Source: an uncultured Opitutaceae bacterium
Lineage (GTDB): Bacteria; Verrucomicrobiota; Verrucomicrobiia; Opitutales; Opitutaceae
Reading direction: 5' to 3'
NCBI GenBank assembly: GCA_937128785.1
Contig: CAKZMS010000737.1
Location: 1 to 6,396, forward strand
DNA: 6,396 nt
Position 1 is the first letter of the stretch, and each line of letters begins with the position of its first letter. The notes under the pieces were generated by a model. It had not been told where the DNA came from and made no database searches. It saw nothing but the letters and a program-made list of their open reading frames with translations. Shown here piece after piece: positions 4,774-6,396 of the stretch. Position numbers and translations under genes: made by a program.

Positions 4774-6396
4774 ATCGGTCCCGTTTGAAGGCAGCCGGCT
4801 TGGTGCTGGCGCTGTTTCCGATTCCGATTCTTTGGTGCCTGGCGCAGGCCCGTGGCTGGCTCGATCGAGCGGAGAACTGGTCGACTGATATCCGGTTTGC
4901 CCAACGCGGTGAGCTGCCCAGCCCGGCCAAGATCGTTTACGTCGACATCGACGATATCAGTCTGGACGCCAAAGAAATCGGAGGGTGGCCCTGGAGTCGC
5001 CACTATATTGCCCAAGTCTCCAAGACCCTCGTCGAGCAGGCGGGGGTCAAGGCGGTCGGTGTCGATGTGGTATTGTCCGACTCCGGTATCTCGGAGGTCG
5101 CGGACCGTCAGCGGATCGTGGAAGGTAATGTGGAATTGGCCCGGTTTCTATGGCCGAACCCGCCGGTGATCTTGGCTGCCTCCTTTTCGGCCGACCAGTA
5201 TCGGGACATCAATGGCGAGGTGTTTCAGCGGAGGCTGCCGGTGATCGCGGATGGCCTTCCCCCGGTGGATGAAATCGAACCACCCGAGGTGCCGAGTTTT
5301 ATGGTGGGGCGTCAGTTCCCTTTTTCCCCGGCTGGGGTAGGGATCATCGATATTGAGGACGGGGTGACGCGCCGAGTGCCGCTTTTCGCACCGTCCAACG
5401 TGCGCACCTACTATCACCTCACGGTTGAGCTGCTGCGGCGCTACTGGAATCTGGGACCCGACGGGGTTCGGGTTACCGGCGATTACCTCGAATTTGTAGA
5501 TCAAAACGGAGAGTTGATCGCCGAGGTGCCGTTGGAGGATCAGCAGTTTTTGGAAATCAACTGGTTCTCCAAATGGATCGCGCCCGAGTTGAAGCCCCGG
5601 ATCAGTTTCAAGGACGTATATTTCTACTCCCTGAATCTTCAGTCAGAAAACCCTGAGGCCGTGGAAAGTGCCCGCGCCTTTTTTGATCAGGATGCGTTCA
5701 AGGATTCGATCGTGCTGATTGGCCCGGTATCCCCGCTCATGCAGGATCTGGCCCCCACGCCATTCGATTCCAGTCCGGTGCCAAAGGTCGGGGTGCACGG
5801 CAATGTGCTGAAAACGATTCTTTCGGATCTGTATCTATCCCGCATGCAACCGATGCAGGTTTACGCGCTGGTTTTCCTGCTGACGTTCATTGTCGGGATC
5901 ATGAGCGTGTGGGGAGGAGCGAGTGCGATCGGAGCCCGGGTATTGGCGGCGCTGGTGCTGGGAGGCTACACGTGGCTGTGCTTTCATTTTTTCCAAACTC
6001 TACATTTGGTCCTGCCGTTTATTGCTCCGATGGGTTCGGCCCTCAGCACCTCGCTCGCCGCCGCCGTGTGGCAGGTGGTGGAGGAGCAAAAGGCGAAAGG
6101 CAAAATCCGGGGCATGTTCGGCACCTACCTTTCGCCGGCGGTGGTGGATAACATGGTCGAATCGGGTCGGGATCCTGAACTCGGCGGGCACGATTCCGAA
6201 ATCACGGCCTACTTCTCTGATATCCAGAGCTTCTCTTCGTTTTCGGAAGTGCTGACGTCTTCGCAGTTGGGAGACCTGCTCAATGAATACCTCACGGTCT
6301 GCACCGATATCATTCAGGAGGAGGGTGGCACCCTCGATAAATACATCGGTGACTCAGTCGTGGCCATGTTTGGCGCCCCGGTTGGTTTGGAGACTC
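4770..6396 (+). CDS. CHASE2-domain class III adenylate cyclase, C-terminus cut by window edge
   Basis: The frame runs 542 codons to the window edge without a stop. One hydrophobic helix (residues about 7-27) is followed by an extracytoplasmic CHASE2 sensor (about 30-350) with typical VYVDIDD and GGWPWSR motifs. Three membrane helices follow (about 365-432), then the cyclase catalytic domain from about 450. ITAYFSDI supplies the first metal-binding Asp (D484) and DKYIGDSVVAMFG the second (D528). Lys at 524, where guanylate cyclases usually have Glu, favours ATP as substrate and cAMP as product. The later transition-state Asn/Arg residues lie outside the window. GTG 4770 is chosen because no ATG occurs in frame after the FecR stop and the helix starts soon after. 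No Shine-Dalgarno motif is seen. The 72-nt gap to the FecR gene has no terminator, so co-transcription is likely. Confidence 0.9.
   Translation, partial: MNRSRLKAAGLVLALFPIPILWCLAQARGWLDRAENWSTDIRFAQRGELPSPAKIVYVDIDDISLDAKEIGGWPWSRHYIAQVSKTLVEQAGVKAVGVDVVLSDSGISEVADRQRIVEGNVELARFLWPNPPVILAASFSADQYRDINGEVFQRRLPVIADGLPPVDEIEPPEVPSFMVGRQFPFSPAGVGIIDIEDGVTRRVPLFAPSNVRTYYHLTVELLRRYWNLGPDGVRVTGDYLEFVDQNGELIAEVPLEDQQFLEINWFSKWIAPELKPRISFKDVYFYSLNLQSENPEAVESARAFFDQDAFKDSIVLIGPVSPLMQDLAPTPFDSSPVPKVGVHGNVLKTILSDLYLSRMQPMQVYALVFLLTFIVGIMSVWGGASAIGARVLAALVLGGYTWLCFHFFQTLHLVLPFIAPMGSALSTSLAAAVWQVVEEQKAKGKIRGMFGTYLSPAVVDNMVESGRDPELGGHDSEITAYFSDIQSFSSFSEVLTSSQLGDLLNEYLTVCTDIIQEEGGTLDKYIGDSVVAMFGAPVGLET

Overview
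The window reads as a GC-rich bacterial chromosome segment, probably from a Verrucomicrobiota/Opitutae-like organism. That placement is an inference from the type II glutamine synthetase, the secreted FecR-domain protein beside a CHASE2 cyclase, and the near absence of Shine-Dalgarno motifs; no marker gene proves it. No tRNA, rRNA, CRISPR array, insertion sequence or attachment site was seen.

Left arm (1-506, minus strand): a small protein-kinase-like gene is followed, with an 8-nt overlap, by the start of a PP2C-family phosphatase that leaves the window at base 1. They look like a two-gene kinase/phosphatase module.

Centre left (507-1837): an AT-richer divergent intergenic region holds a good sigma-54 (-24/-12) promoter candidate at 609-624, then a 5-prime leader hairpin, then a type II glutamine synthetase gene (735-1769). 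The synthetase frame is broken by one TAG codon at 1527-1529, yet the downstream 79 codons still encode an intact, conserved C-terminal part of the enzyme. A strong intrinsic terminator (1808-1837) closes this unit.

Right arm (1878-6396, plus strand): three tightly spaced genes probably form one operon. They are a multi-pass O-antigen ligase/polymerase-like protein with a C-terminal TPR region, a secreted FecR-domain protein with a low-complexity acidic tail, and a CHASE2-domain class III adenylate cyclase cut by the right edge. The set suggests coupling between envelope or exopolysaccharide assembly and cAMP signalling, but that link is inferred from gene order only.

The points most worth a second look are the single TAG inside an otherwise intact glutamine synthetase, the sigma-54 promoter in front of it, the minimal kinase with DFE in place of DFG paired with a PP2C phosphatase, and the ligase/FecR/CHASE2-cyclase operon.
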